Both the position numbers and the translations under genes were made by a program. Below are positions 1-8,319 of a stretch of DNA of 64,000 nt, piece after piece; positions within the stretch are counted from its first letter, which is position 1; every line of letters starts with the position of its first letter. The stretch spans positions 1,674,001 through 1,738,000 of the forward strand of contig NZ_CP030827.1 in assembly GCF_003597675.1 (NCBI RefSeq), given 5' to 3'. The notes under the pieces were generated by a model. The model made no database searches, was not told where the DNA came from, and saw nothing but the letters and a program-made list of their open reading frames with translations. Origin of the DNA: Neorhizobium sp. NCHU2750 (GTDB lineage: Bacteria > Pseudomonadota > Alphaproteobacteria > Rhizobiales > Rhizobiaceae).

Positions 1-25
1 GTAACGAAGAGTTTGGTAAGCGGGA

Positions 26-553
26 TCAGAGTGCCTTGAGATCCCGCGAAAACCGCTTCCAGTTTTCCACATAGCGGGCGGCCGAATCCTTCAGCCTTGC
101 GGCGGATGCCTCGTCCAGAGTGCGGATCGCCTTAGCCGGTGACCCGACGATCAACGAATTGTCGGGAAATTCCTTGCCCTCGGTGACGAGCGCATTGGCG
201 CCGACCAGACAGTTCCTGCCGATCTTCGCACCGTTGAGGATCGTTGCCCCCATGCCGACCAGCGAATTGTCGCCGATCGTGCAGCCATGGATGATCGCAT
301 GGTGGCCGATCGTGCAGTCCTCGCCGATCGTCGCGGCAAAGGCGGGGTCCGTATGCACCATCACGCCTTCCTGGATGTTGGAGCGTGCGCCGATCGTGAT
401 CGGCTCGTTGTCACCGCGCAAGTTCGCGCCAAACCAGATGCCGACATCCTCGCCAAGCACGACCTTGCCGATCACATTGGCATCCGGCGCCACCCAGTAG
501 CGGTCGGCCGCGGGCAGGCTGGGCTCGAATTCTCCGAGTGCGTAAATCGGCAT
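26..553 (-). CDS. Gamma-carbonic anhydrase family protein (left-handed beta-helix)
   Basis: A 175-residue protein made almost entirely of hexapeptide repeats (IGxxxxIGxxxxI pattern), the left-handed beta-helix of the gamma-carbonic anhydrase/PaaY/YrdA group. Three metal-ligand histidines are visible, one in VHTD and two in GHHAIIHG, consistent with a zinc or iron site shared between subunits of a trimer. Family members reversibly hydrate CO2 or have unknown cytoplasmic roles; activity cannot be told from sequence. The start at 553 was chosen over an upstream in-frame ATG at 619 because a GGGAGGA ribosome site lies just before it and MPIYALGEF is the usual family N-terminus. The neighbouring FAH-family gene is on the same strand. 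Confidence 0.9.
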   Translation of the reverse strand: MPIYALGEFEPSLPAADRYWVAPDANVIGKVVLGEDVGIWFGANLRGDNEPITIGARSNIQEGVMVHTDPAFAATIGEDCTIGHHAIIHGCTIGDNSLVGMGATILNGAKIGRNCLVGANALVTEGKEFPDNSLIVGSPAKAIRTLDEASAARLKDSAARYVENWKRFSRDLKAL

Positions 554-626
554 GCATTCCTCCCGCAATGTCTCGTTCCGGCGGAGGCCTGAAGCGGCAC
601 CGCCGGAACGTCTATCCAATAGAAAA

Positions 627-1313
627 TCAGACGACCGACAGCGAAAGCTCGGCGACGCCTTCGCAGCCGAAGCTGATCCTGTCGCCCTTGACGATCGGAC
701 CGACGCCGGCCGGCGTGCCGGTCATGATCACGTCGCCCGGTGCAAGCACGAAGAGCTTCGACAGTTCGGCGATGATTTCAGGCAGCTTCCAGATCATCTG
801 GTTGAGGTCGCCGGTCTGCTTGCGCTCGCCATTGACGTCGAGCCAGATGGCACCTTTCTGCGGATGGCCGATCTTCGATGCCGGAATGAGGGCCGAAACC
901 GGTGCGGACTTTTCAAACGCCTTGGCCACTTCCCAGGAACGGCCCATCTTCTTCATCTGGTCCTGCAGGTCGCGGCGGGTGAAATCGATGCCGACGCCAT
1001 AGCCATAGACCTTGGACAGCGCATCCGCTTCGGCAATGTCGGCACCACCGGATGCCAGCGCCATCACCAGTTCCACCTCGAAATGCACGTTGGAAGACAA
1101 AGGCGGGTAGGGGAAGCTTTCGCCGTTATAGAGATTGTCGGGGTTCTTCTGGAAGAAGAAGGGCGGCTCGCGCGACGGATCATGACCCATCTCTATCGCA
1201 TGGTCGGCATAGTTGCGGCCGACGCAATAGACCCGGCGCACCGGAAATTGTTCGGTTACCCCTTCGACATCGAGAAGTACGGGCTGGGGGGCGGGGATGA
1301 CGGTGGCGCGCAT
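627..1313 (-). CDS. Fumarylacetoacetate hydrolase (FAH) family protein
   Basis: A 228-residue single-domain FAH-family enzyme. The family hydrolyses, hydrates or decarboxylates 2-oxo-acid intermediates of aromatic or amino-acid breakdown (fumarylpyruvate hydrolase, HpaG, oxaloacetate decarboxylase). Visible hallmarks are RVYCVGRNYADH near the N-terminus, the metal-binding HFEVELV (Glu-x-Glu) and the following GIDFTRRDLQ aspartate, and the closing VIMTGTPAGVGP loop. The length fits the short cytoplasmic FAHD1-like subgroup. Substrate is not determined. It lies 73 bp upstream of the carbonic-anhydrase-like gene on the same strand, so the two may be co-transcribed. Confidence 0.9.
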   Translation of the reverse strand: MRATVIPAPQPVLLDVEGVTEQFPVRRVYCVGRNYADHAIEMGHDPSREPPFFFQKNPDNLYNGESFPYPPLSSNVHFEVELVMALASGGADIAEADALSKVYGYGVGIDFTRRDLQDQMKKMGRSWEVAKAFEKSAPVSALIPASKIGHPQKGAIWLDVNGERKQTGDLNQMIWKLPEIIAELSKLFVLAPGDVIMTGTPAGVGPIVKGDRISFGCEGVAELSLSVV

Positions 1314-1530
1314 GGGATGTCCTCAAATCACTGAAAAACGCTGGCGCCTTTGTCCAACAATTTGAGGCTCAATCCTAGCCTGTTTCTGCTTCCGTATTGA
1401 AATGGCTGAGGGAACAAGATCGTGATCGGCAAGCGAGCATCAGGAACGGCCAGAACCAATCAGCCACCGACTCCACGTCCCCCGGCGCAGCGCTTGCATC
1501 ACCGAGCTACGGTTGTGCCGGGCCGGCCGA

Positions 1531-1737
1531 TCACCAGGCTTCGCTCCGGACATACTCGTCTTCTTCCTCAGCGGTCGGAAGGCGATATTCCCAGCAGCCT
1601 TCACACAGGCGGCGCATGGAGAGGTTCGGCTGGGCGTAGCCCGGTGGAACATCGCTCCAGGTGATATTGTATTGCCAGCAGGGATTTGCCCCTAACGACG
1701 CAAGAATGCGAAACGGCCTTGAAAGAAATCGCAGCAT
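1531..1737 (-). CDS. Possible small protein, unrecognised
   Basis: A 68-residue frame (MLRFLSRPF start) with a basic N-terminus, a CEGC pair near residue 46 and a very acidic tail (EEEDEY). No family is recognised. The ribosome site before 1737 is weak (GGAACGA), and an in-frame ATG exists at 1779. The amino-acid mix is plausible for protein (Trp, Tyr and Cys in a compact segment), but nothing beyond composition supports it. Confidence 0.25.
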   Translation of the reverse strand: MLRFLSRPFRILASLGANPCWQYNITWSDVPPGYAQPNLSMRRLCEGCWEYRLPTAEEEDEYVRSEAW

Positions 1738-1928
1738 CTTCGTTCCAGTGTTGCTTGGTGTGGAATAAACAGCCTGCAAATAAAACGCCTGATAATGATC
1801 GCCGATCAGCCTAGGTGAATATTCATTAGGTTGTCCATATATAACTTAAGATTGTATCGAGATATTTGCCGATGGAAGGCAAAATGCCGTGTCGGCGAGC
1901 TCGCTTTGGCGGGTATGGCTTGCCGGAT

Positions 1929-1984
1929 TTGCTCGGCCGGACTTGCCTGTCTGGATTTGCCTGTCTGGATTTGCTTGACCGGGC
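1929..1984. repeat. Degenerate 14-bp tandem repeat, four units
   Basis: Two identical neighbouring units, TTGCCTGTCTGGAT at 1943-1956 and 1957-1970, are flanked by diverged units TTGCTCGGCCGGAC (1929-1942) and TTGCTTGACCGGGC (1971-1984). A further partial match precedes them at about 1920. This is a small minisatellite in non-coding DNA. Confidence 0.75.
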
Positions 1985-2114
1985 CTGCCCGAACATCATC
2001 GGCAGCAGCGCTGCTGCCTGGGCGCAGAATGCCGCCGCGCCTGCTTGCTTTGCATCGCGATTCTCGCCAATGACTACAGACGAACAAGATCGTCCCGAAA
2101 ATGTCAGGTGCCTC

Positions 2115-2414
2115 ATGTCCAAGCCGCCGAAACCGAACAAGCCGAAGCCGAGCAAGGAACCGAAGCTCGAACATTCCGAATTCGCCGGCGAATTCGAGGA
2201 CGAAGGCATAACCGTCCTCGTCGACATCTTTCGCGATGCGGGCACCAATGGCGACTGGACGCTCGAAGTCATCAGCCAGACTGAAGTCGTGACAAGCTGG
2301 GAAGAAGGTTTCACCACCGATAAGGACGCCTGGGAAGAATTCCTGGCCACCGCGGAACGCGATGGCCTGAAGAGCTTTCTCGACGAAGGCGAGGACGAGC
2401 CTTCGGTGCATTGA
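2115..2414 (+). CDS. Small conserved-looking acidic protein, unknown function
   Basis: A 99-residue protein with a Lys/Pro-rich N-terminus (MSKPPKPNKPKPSK) followed by an acidic body (EFEDEGITVLVDIFRDAG, then WTLEVIS) and an acidic tail. No named domain is recognised. The start at 2115 is preferred because AGGTG lies upstream and the charged N-terminus begins there; an in-frame ATG at 2070 is the alternative. Codon use matches the chromosomal background, unlike the repeat-bearing DNA upstream. It is convergent with the minus-strand gene at 2454. Confidence 0.65.
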   Translation: MSKPPKPNKPKPSKEPKLEHSEFAGEFEDEGITVLVDIFRDAGTNGDWTLEVISQTEVVTSWEEGFTTDKDAWEEFLATAERDGLKSFLDEGEDEPSVH

Positions 2415-2453
2415 AGTCTCGGGCGGGGGCGATTTCTCGCCCGCCCCCCATCT

Positions 2454-2750
2454 TTAACGTCGATCCGAGCCCGCCTTGGAGAGCAGAAACGCAAAGGCTG
2501 CCGTCAGCGCCAGTGCTCCGACAATGGCGCCGGTCGTTGCCGTCGGGTTGCGTCGCGCGATGCCGCCAAGATCCTGCCTTCCGTGGTGGAACTGGCTTAC
2601 CAGTTGTTTCGCGCGGGGTACGAGATAGCTCGAAGCGTCGTCGGCAGATGCGCTCGCCTGTTTTGCCAGCGAGGAGCCGAGAACTGCGGAGCGGAGATCT
2701 GCCAGCTGGCTGGTGAGGCGGTCGATATCGGCGGAAAGGTCGCGGGCCAT
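2454..2750 (-). CDS. ElaB/YqjD/DUF883-like small membrane-anchored protein
   Basis: A 98-residue protein with an N-terminal amphipathic helical region (DIDRLTSQLADLRSAVL), a linker with basic residues, and a single C-terminal transmembrane helix (TTGAIVGALALTAAFAFLLS) ending in charged residues. This is the architecture of the ElaB/YqjD/DUF883 group, tail-anchored inner-membrane proteins in which E. coli YqjD binds ribosomes in stationary phase. Family membership is inferred from layout, not a precise motif. The start at 2750 has AAGGAA upstream; a longer frame to 2897 lacks support. Its promoter region is shared with divergent dusA. Confidence 0.7.
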   Translation of the reverse strand: MARDLSADIDRLTSQLADLRSAVLGSSLAKQASASADDASSYLVPRAKQLVSQFHHGRQDLGGIARRNPTATTGAIVGALALTAAFAFLLSKAGSDRR

Positions 2751-2979
2751 GGTGGTTCCTTGTTGATGGAGGCGCTCATCAACGGACGGGACGCGATCGG
2801 GTTCCTTGCCATGATGGGACGAGCCCAAATAAAGCGACCGGCCGGCCAATCTTCCTTTTTTCCCCGTGTCGCTGTATAGCACCGCCAGATCGACCATCGG
2901 CCTTTAGGCTTCGATGGCAGGAAAGACCGAAATTCCCGTCTGCCGACCATGCGCTATAATCCCGTCCTGACCGGCCGGG

Positions 2980-4095
2980 ATGACGGACCGGAATTGTTTG
3001 ACGCGATGCGGAGCGAAAGACTTGAATTTTTACGACAAGGCCAGGCGTTCGGGTAACAAGATTTTCGCGGTCGCGCCGATGATCGACTGGACGGATCGTC
3101 ACTGCCGTTTCCTGCATCGGCAGCTGTCGTCGCGTGCTCTGCTCTATACCGAGATGGTGGTGGCGGACGCGATCATCCATGGCCCGCGCGAGCGTCTGTT
3201 GTCCTTTTCGCCTGAGGAACATCCGGTGGCGCTGCAGCTTGGCGGTTCTGATGCCGGCAAGCTCTGCGAGGCCATTCGTATCGCCTCCGACTACGGTTAT
3301 GACGAGATCGGCCTGAATGTCGGCTGCCCGTCCGACCGCGTGCAGTCCGGCACGTTCGGCGCCTGCCTGATGCGCGACCCCGGCCATGTCGCCGATCTGA
3401 TCTCGGCGATGAAGAAGGTCTCGTCCGTGCCGGTCACGGTCAAGTGCCGCATCGGTGTCGACGACCAGGAGCCGACCGATGTCCTGCCCGATTTTCTGGC
3501 GCGGATGATCGGGGTAGGGGCCGATGCCATCTGGATCCATGCCCGCAAGGCCTGGCTGCAGGGGCTCTCGCCGAAGGAAAACCGGGAAATCCCGCCGCTC
3601 GACTATGATCTCGTCCACCGCATGAAGCGCGAGAACCCGGATGTGTTTCTCGGCATCAATGGCGGCATTGCCGATCTGGCAGAGGCCGCACGTCACCTCT
3701 CGGTGATGGATGGCGTCATGCTCGGCCGCGCCGCCTATCAGAATACCGGCCTGCTTTCCGGTGTCGATGCCATGCTTGATGGTTCCGGCTCCGTAGGCGC
3801 TACCCCATCCGAAACCGACTGGCTGGCATTGCGCGACACGATGATCGATTATGCCGAGGCCGTGATTGCCGGCGGTGGCCGCCTGCATCATGTCACCCGC
3901 CACATGGTCGGCCTGTTCCAGGGCTTTGCCGGGGCCCGCCGCTTCCGCCAGATCCTCTCCTCCGAGGCGACGAAGCCCGGCGCCGATACCGCCATCATCA
4001 CCGAGGCCTTCGCCGCAGTCGATTTCTCCGGCAATCGCCGCGACCTGTCGGCAACCGCTCCCGCCGGCCATCCGGTGGAACATGCAATCGGCTAA
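2980..4095 (+). CDS. dusA: tRNA-dihydrouridine(20/20a) synthase DusA
   Basis: A 371-residue FMN-dependent TIM-barrel enzyme that reduces uridine 20/20a in the tRNA D-loop. Hallmarks are VAPMIDWTDRHCR at the start of the barrel, EIGLNVGCPSDRVQ with the catalytic cysteine, VTVKCRIGVDD, and the DusA-specific IHARKAWLQGLSPKENR segment, then NGGI and MLGRAAYQN for FMN phosphate binding. The first ~28 residues extend beyond the usual start, so initiation could be a little downstream; no strong ribosome site was seen before 2980. Confidence 0.93.
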   Translation: MTDRNCLTRCGAKDLNFYDKARRSGNKIFAVAPMIDWTDRHCRFLHRQLSSRALLYTEMVVADAIIHGPRERLLSFSPEEHPVALQLGGSDAGKLCEAIRIASDYGYDEIGLNVGCPSDRVQSGTFGACLMRDPGHVADLISAMKKVSSVPVTVKCRIGVDDQEPTDVLPDFLARMIGVGADAIWIHARKAWLQGLSPKENREIPPLDYDLVHRMKRENPDVFLGINGGIADLAEAARHLSVMDGVMLGRAAYQNTGLLSGVDAMLDGSGSVGATPSETDWLALRDTMIDYAEAVIAGGGRLHHVTRHMVGLFQGFAGARRFRQILSSEATKPGADTAIITEAFAAVDFSGNRRDLSATAPAGHPVEHAIG

Positions 4096-4254
4096 AGTCT
4101 CGATTTGCCCCCGACAATCTAGGGGTGTTTCAACTTGAGACTGCATTTTGCTGGCATTTGCGACTGCGTATTAGATATTTCTTAAATAGCGTACCCGTAA
4201 TGTTCCATGGCTTAGACGGTGAAATCAATCACCGCATGGATGTGGTAGCGTCGT

Positions 4255-6633
4255 ATGTTCAAGGTCATCGAATGCGTCGCGGTCCAGCACGACCGCGCCC
4301 TTGTGGCACTCGCCGCCGGCATTTGCGTTGTCGGCATGCTGGCTTTCTTCCTCATTCATCGCCGTGCCGTAGAATGCAGCGAAAAGCGCCGCCGCTTCTG
4401 GCTGGCGGTGGCAGCCGTCACCGGCGGCCTGTCGGTCTGGGCCACCCATTTCGTCGCCATGCTCGCCTATCAGGGCACGATTGCCATCGAATTCGAGCTC
4501 TTCCGCACCATTCTGTCCGCCGTCATCGCCGCCGTCGGCTTCTGGGCGAGCCTGCGCATCCTCGAGGAAGGCTCTGCCCGCGCCGAGATCCTTGCCGGCA
4601 TCGCCGCGACGCTTACCGTCGCCGCCATGCATTTCCTCGGCACCGAGGCGATCCGGGCGGCAGCGACGATCGAATACGAGATCGGCATGATCCCGCTCGC
4701 CGTCGTCCTCTCCTGCATCCTATTCACGCTCGCCTTCCGCATGGCGCTCCGCCGCAAGAGCCGCCGCGGCCTCTGGGTGGCGGTCGCGGCCGGCGTCGTG
4801 TCGATCTGCCTGCTGCATTTCACCGCCATGTCGGCAACCACGCTGGTGCCCGACCCCTCGCTGCCGGAAGTGTCGCTCGACGGTGACAGCGGCCGCATCT
4901 GGATGGTCTGGGCCGTCTCGATCGTCGTCGGCCTGATCGTCATCTCGGCGGTGACGGCAAGCTTCCTCGACCGCTATCTCACCGACCTTCGCGGCTTCGC
5001 CAACGCCACGCTCGAAGGTCTGGCCGTCGTCCGCGAGGGCGTCATCATCGAGGCGAATGCCCGCTTTGCCGCCATGCTCGGCCTGCGCGACCGAGACGTC
5101 ATCGGCCGCACCCCCGACAGCCTGCTGGTCGCAGCCGACGGCATTTCACTGATCGATGTCGAGCGGACCAGGGCCGTTGAGGCAGCACCGTTGAAGAGCG
5201 GCCCGCTGAAGCCCGGCCGCCAGACCTTTCTCGAAGTTGCCGTCCACACGATCGAATATCGCGGCCGCTCCTGCCAGGTTCTGGCCGTCCGCGACTTGAC
5301 CGAAAAGCGCATCGCCGAACTCCGGGTCGAGCATATGGCCCGCCACGACGCGCTGACCGACCTGCCCAACCGCTCGCTCTTCTCCGACAAGCTCGAGGCG
5401 GCGATCGACCTTGCCGGCAGCGCCAACGAGCGGCTTGCCGTGCTGGCGCTCGATCTCGACCGCTTCAAGGCCGTCAACGACGTCTTCGGCCATGCCGAGG
5501 GCGACCGCGTGCTGGTCAAGGTCGCCGACATATTGCGCCGCTGCACCGGCGAGGCCGACACGCCGGCCCGCATCGGCGGCGACGAATTCGTCATCCTCCA
5601 GCCCGGCCTCGACCAGCCGACGGCGGCCTATCTTCTCGCCGACCGCATTCTCGATACCTTCCGCCAGGAGATGAACGTTAATTTCGACCCCAAGGCGGTC
5701 GGCGTCTCGATCGGCGTGGCGATCTTTCCCGAGGACGGCCACACCGCCGACGAGCTGCGCAATGCCGCCGACATGGCGCTCTACAATGCCAAGTTCAACG
5801 GCCGCGGCACCGCCGCCTTCTATTCCGCCGACATGGATGCGGACCTGCGCCAGCGCCGACTGGTCGAAAGCGAGTTGCGCCACGCCGTGCTGCGCGACCA
5901 GCTGTCGCTCGTCTTCCAGCCGCTCTTCGACGCCTCGAACGGCATATGCACCGGATATGAGGCGCTGATGCGCTGGAACCACCCGGATCTCGGAGCGATC
6001 TCGCCGGCCGAATTCATCCCCGTCGCCGAGGAAACCGGCATCATCGTCACGCTGGGCGAATGGGCGCTGCGCGAGGCCTGCCGCACCGCCGCTTCCTGGG
6101 ACGATGGCCTGGCGGTGGCGGTCAACGTCTCGGCCGTGCAGTTCCGCTTCCCAGATCTCGTCGGCACCGTCGCCGCAGCGCTCAACGACAGCGGCCTCGA
6201 CCCCAAGAGGCTGGAGCTCGAAATCACCGAAACCTCGCTGCTCGAAAACCGCGATGCCGTGCTTGCCATGCTGAAGAAGCTGAAGGCGCTCGGCGTGCTG
6301 ATCGTCATCGATGATTTCGGCACCGGATATTCCTCGCTCGGCAACCTGCACGCCTTCCCCTTCGACAAGATCAAGATCGACCGCAGCTTCATCTGGCAGA
6401 TGGAAGAGAGCGAAAGCGCCCGCGCCATCGTCAAGGCGATCATCGGGCTCGGCAAGAGCCTCGACCTGCCCGTCGTCGCCGAAGGCATCGAAACGTTTGG
6501 CCAGCACCGCATGGTCATCGAACAGGGCATCGAACAGCTGCAGGGCTTTCTGCTCGGCAAGCCGAAAAGCGCCGGCGAGGTGGAAGTCCTCTCCGGCCTC
6601 CGCCGCGTCCCGCCCTTCCGCAAACGCGGATAG
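4255..6633 (+). CDS. MHYT-PAS-GGDEF-EAL cyclic-di-GMP signalling protein
   Basis: A 792-residue inner-membrane protein. Residues ~1-235 form a multi-pass MHYT sensor (WATHFVAML, AAMHFLGTEA and LLHFTAMSA repeats), which in the family is thought to bind metal and sense a diatomic gas. A PAS-like segment (~247-355) follows, then a GGDEF domain with intact IGGDEF at ~438-443, and an EAL domain with intact YEALMRW (~568), EITETSLLE (~658) and DDFGTGYSS (~686). Both catalytic sets look intact, so it could make and degrade c-di-GMP. The RxxD product-inhibition site is absent at the usual place before GGDEF. It stands alone between dusA and a repeat element. Confidence 0.93.
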   Translation: MFKVIECVAVQHDRALVALAAGICVVGMLAFFLIHRRAVECSEKRRRFWLAVAAVTGGLSVWATHFVAMLAYQGTIAIEFELFRTILSAVIAAVGFWASLRILEEGSARAEILAGIAATLTVAAMHFLGTEAIRAAATIEYEIGMIPLAVVLSCILFTLAFRMALRRKSRRGLWVAVAAGVVSICLLHFTAMSATTLVPDPSLPEVSLDGDSGRIWMVWAVSIVVGLIVISAVTASFLDRYLTDLRGFANATLEGLAVVREGVIIEANARFAAMLGLRDRDVIGRTPDSLLVAADGISLIDVERTRAVEAAPLKSGPLKPGRQTFLEVAVHTIEYRGRSCQVLAVRDLTEKRIAELRVEHMARHDALTDLPNRSLFSDKLEAAIDLAGSANERLAVLALDLDRFKAVNDVFGHAEGDRVLVKVADILRRCTGEADTPARIGGDEFVILQPGLDQPTAAYLLADRILDTFRQEMNVNFDPKAVGVSIGVAIFPEDGHTADELRNAADMALYNAKFNGRGTAAFYSADMDADLRQRRLVESELRHAVLRDQLSLVFQPLFDASNGICTGYEALMRWNHPDLGAISPAEFIPVAEETGIIVTLGEWALREACRTAASWDDGLAVAVNVSAVQFRFPDLVGTVAAALNDSGLDPKRLELEITETSLLENRDAVLAMLKKLKALGVLIVIDDFGTGYSSLGNLHAFPFDKIKIDRSFIWQMEESESARAIVKAIIGLGKSLDLPVVAEGIETFGQHRMVIEQGIEQLQGFLLGKPKSAGEVEVLSGLRRVPPFRKRG

Positions 6634-6689
6634 GGGCGGGCGTCTGCTCGCTCCACGCAGCACCCCAGGGCTATCGCATACGGAAGAAA

Positions 6690-6830
6690 GACCCCTCCCA
6701 ACCCTCCCCACAAGGGGGAGGGCTTAACCCGGCCACTCCGCCGAGGCCTAATTGAGGCAGGTGGTTGCCGCTTGTTTTCTCCCCCCTTGTGGGGGAGATG
6801 GCCGGCAGGCCAGAGGGGGACTTGCTTAAT
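6690..6830. repeat. Rhizobial-type palindromic intergenic repeat element
   Basis: Two GC-rich palindromic cores face each other: CTCCCCACAAGGGGGAG near 6704-6720 and CCCCCCTTGTGGGGGAG near 6781-6797, followed by GGCCGGCAGGCCAGAGG. The intervening ~60 bp is less ordered. This resembles the scattered short palindromic repeats of rhizobial genomes. A shorter relative (CTCTCCCGCAAGGGGAGAG) lies inside uvrB at about 10836-10854. Confidence 0.75.
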
Positions 6831-6870
6831 ATGCGATCCCCCCACGCGGCAGACCCTGTGCGACCGGCTT

Positions 6871-7344
6871 TCAAGGCAGACCACAGGCCGATTCGCCGGA
6901 AAATTCGCGCCCGCTGCCCATCCCCGTCATCCGCTTCTCGCGCGCCCGCCTGGCCGCATCCCATCGTTCCGGCCACCAGCGGTTCGGCACATTGCGGGCA
7001 ATGGCGATCGCCAGATCGTCGAGCAGGCTTTGCGGCCTGCTCACCGCCTGGAAATAATCGCTGTCCCAACCGAGAAATCCCTTGGCGAAATGCGCGGCCT
7101 TGTAGACCCGGTCGAACAGTGCTCGCTGCTCGCGGTCGAGATTGGCAAGGCAGCATGGCTCTTTGCTGCCGTTGAAAACCCACCCGCAGCGCCCGGCGCG
7201 CCGGCAGGAGCGGCGGCCGCAGACCATATGCGGCAGGCCGAGTGCCTCGGCGGCGTGCACGGCCAGCATGCTGTCGAAGGGCGGCAGCCTGGGTTCCGTC
7301 GGGCGGGCGGGAGATGGGACGAATGGCAGATGTGCATCGGACAT
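6871..7344 (-). CDS. Cys-rich hypothetical protein
   Basis: A 157-residue protein of unknown function. The middle carries a cysteine cluster in CGRRSCRRAGRCGW followed ten residues later by CC, a pattern that could bind zinc or an iron-sulfur cluster. The C-terminal half is helical, with WWPERWDAARRAREKR. No family is recognised. The start at 7344 is supported by AAGGGG upstream; a longer frame to 7485 runs into an inverted repeat and is not credited. Codon use is chromosomal in style. It is the last high-GC gene before the AT-rich patch. Confidence 0.65.
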   Translation of the reverse strand: MSDAHLPFVPSPARPTEPRLPPFDSMLAVHAAEALGLPHMVCGRRSCRRAGRCGWVFNGSKEPCCLANLDREQRALFDRVYKAAHFAKGFLGWDSDYFQAVSRPQSLLDDLAIAIARNVPNRWWPERWDAARRAREKRMTGMGSGREFSGESACGLP

Positions 7345-8319
7345 GGTAACCCCTTGGCGATCTCGGTTGTTTTTCGGGCTCCCCTGATCTGACCAGATCC
7401 GGGCCCTGGCGCTCCTCCCGATCCCGGCAGGACCTGAATGGACGGGGCGCTGAAAGCTGCCTCGTAAAGTTAGTTTATGTGGCACCTCTCAGCGCCCCGT
7501 TCGGCAGTTTTGATCCGCGACTCCGGTCTCTCTGCCTTGGCTCGTTCAAGATGGTGTTCGTCTGATGCCACGAAACACGGACGGAACGACTTACCGCCAA
7601 CACTCCGCTTTACCGCCGCCGGGCCCTCCGTCTGAAACGGACGGACTTGAAAAGCCCGGCGAAACCATCCTTCAAAGCCACCCTGTGTGCCGCACAGGCA
7701 CGCCCGGCGCGCCATTCGGGCATCAGAAGCGAAAAGGCCGGTCCGAAACCTTGATCCGCTTCCCCCGTGTCGCCGGAGGGAGACCATTTTCCGCGGACCC
7801 CGGTGGTGACGGTTCACGTCGTCCCTCCACCCCCGGAACCGATCCCGCCTCGCCGGCACGCCTGCCGGTGTATCCGTGACGGAACGGGGAGATTGTAGGC
7901 ATGGGTTGAGGGGGCGGGGATGAAGGAGGGGGAGATTTTTTGGAGTTATTTGCTCGTTTCGAGGTGCGAGGGAGAAAATCATGGACTTGGCTGACGATTG
8001 AGTGCCGGATTATTCAGGGGATAGGCACTTGATTGCAGGGTGATCATGCGACTGCCCTCGTAATGTGGTTGTGGGCATTAGAAAAAAAATCTGCGGAAGC
8101 CGGTTGCTTGGCGTCGGAGGCGCGCAACATGAGCTTCAAACTCAAAGCCCCTAATTTTCGTCGCTGCCTAATTTTGGGAAAGCTTGGCGGCTCAGCGCTG
8201 TGGTTGCCCACTTTTGTGTAAGTCCAAGAGTTATCGGCCATTGAGGCAGAGTTGCGGGATGGTGCACTTGAGAGATATGCGCTATCACCGCCAACAGTGG
8301 ACCTAGTTGAGATTACCGC
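7345..8319. other. Long gene-poor region leading into an AT-richer patch
   Basis: Nearly a kilobase without a convincing gene. The left half (to ~7900) is GC-rich and rich in local inverted repeats: a 12-bp pair at 7442-7453/7489-7500, a small hairpin CTGTG-TGCCG-CACAG, and CCCCGTTC near 7495 that can pair with GAACGGGG near 7882. The right half (~7900-8319) is AT-richer and probably carries the promoter of the ATPase gene. Frames here (for example 7565-7879 and 8044-8241) lack ribosome sites and family resemblance. Confidence 0.5.
7442..7500. repeat. 12-bp perfect inverted repeat
   Basis: ACGGGGCGCTGA at 7442-7453 is matched by its reverse complement TCAGCGCCCCGT at 7489-7500, with a 35-base AT-richer loop. 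There is no T-run after the stem, so it is not a typical terminator. It could be an operator pair or a structured RNA element upstream of the Cys-rich gene. Confidence 0.6.

Larger units (their letters stand above)
1314..2114. other. Long intergenic stretch, mostly without a convincing gene
   Basis: Eight hundred bases between the FAH-family gene and the small protein at 2115. It holds a run of degenerate 14-bp repeats (1929-1984) and one weak minus-strand reading frame (1531-1737). Other frames are short and lack ribosome sites. GC is lower and more variable than in flanking genes. Confidence 0.5.

Noticed and set aside
5146..6711. Minus-strand frame of ~520 codons opposite the MHYT-GGDEF-EAL gene
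   Set aside because: Antisense shadow; composition unlike protein.
7495..7889. RNase P RNA or tmRNA hypothesis for the hairpin-rich stretch
   Set aside because: The universally conserved RNase P core segments and the tmRNA tag coding pattern were not found on either strand.
7470..7982. Minus-strand frame of 170 codons in the gap before the ATPase gene
   Set aside because: Arg-rich, no ribosome site, overlaps hairpin-dense DNA; not protein-like.
8044..8241. 65-codon minus-strand frame in the AT-rich leader
   Set aside because: No ribosome site or family; likely promoter-region DNA of the ATPase operon.
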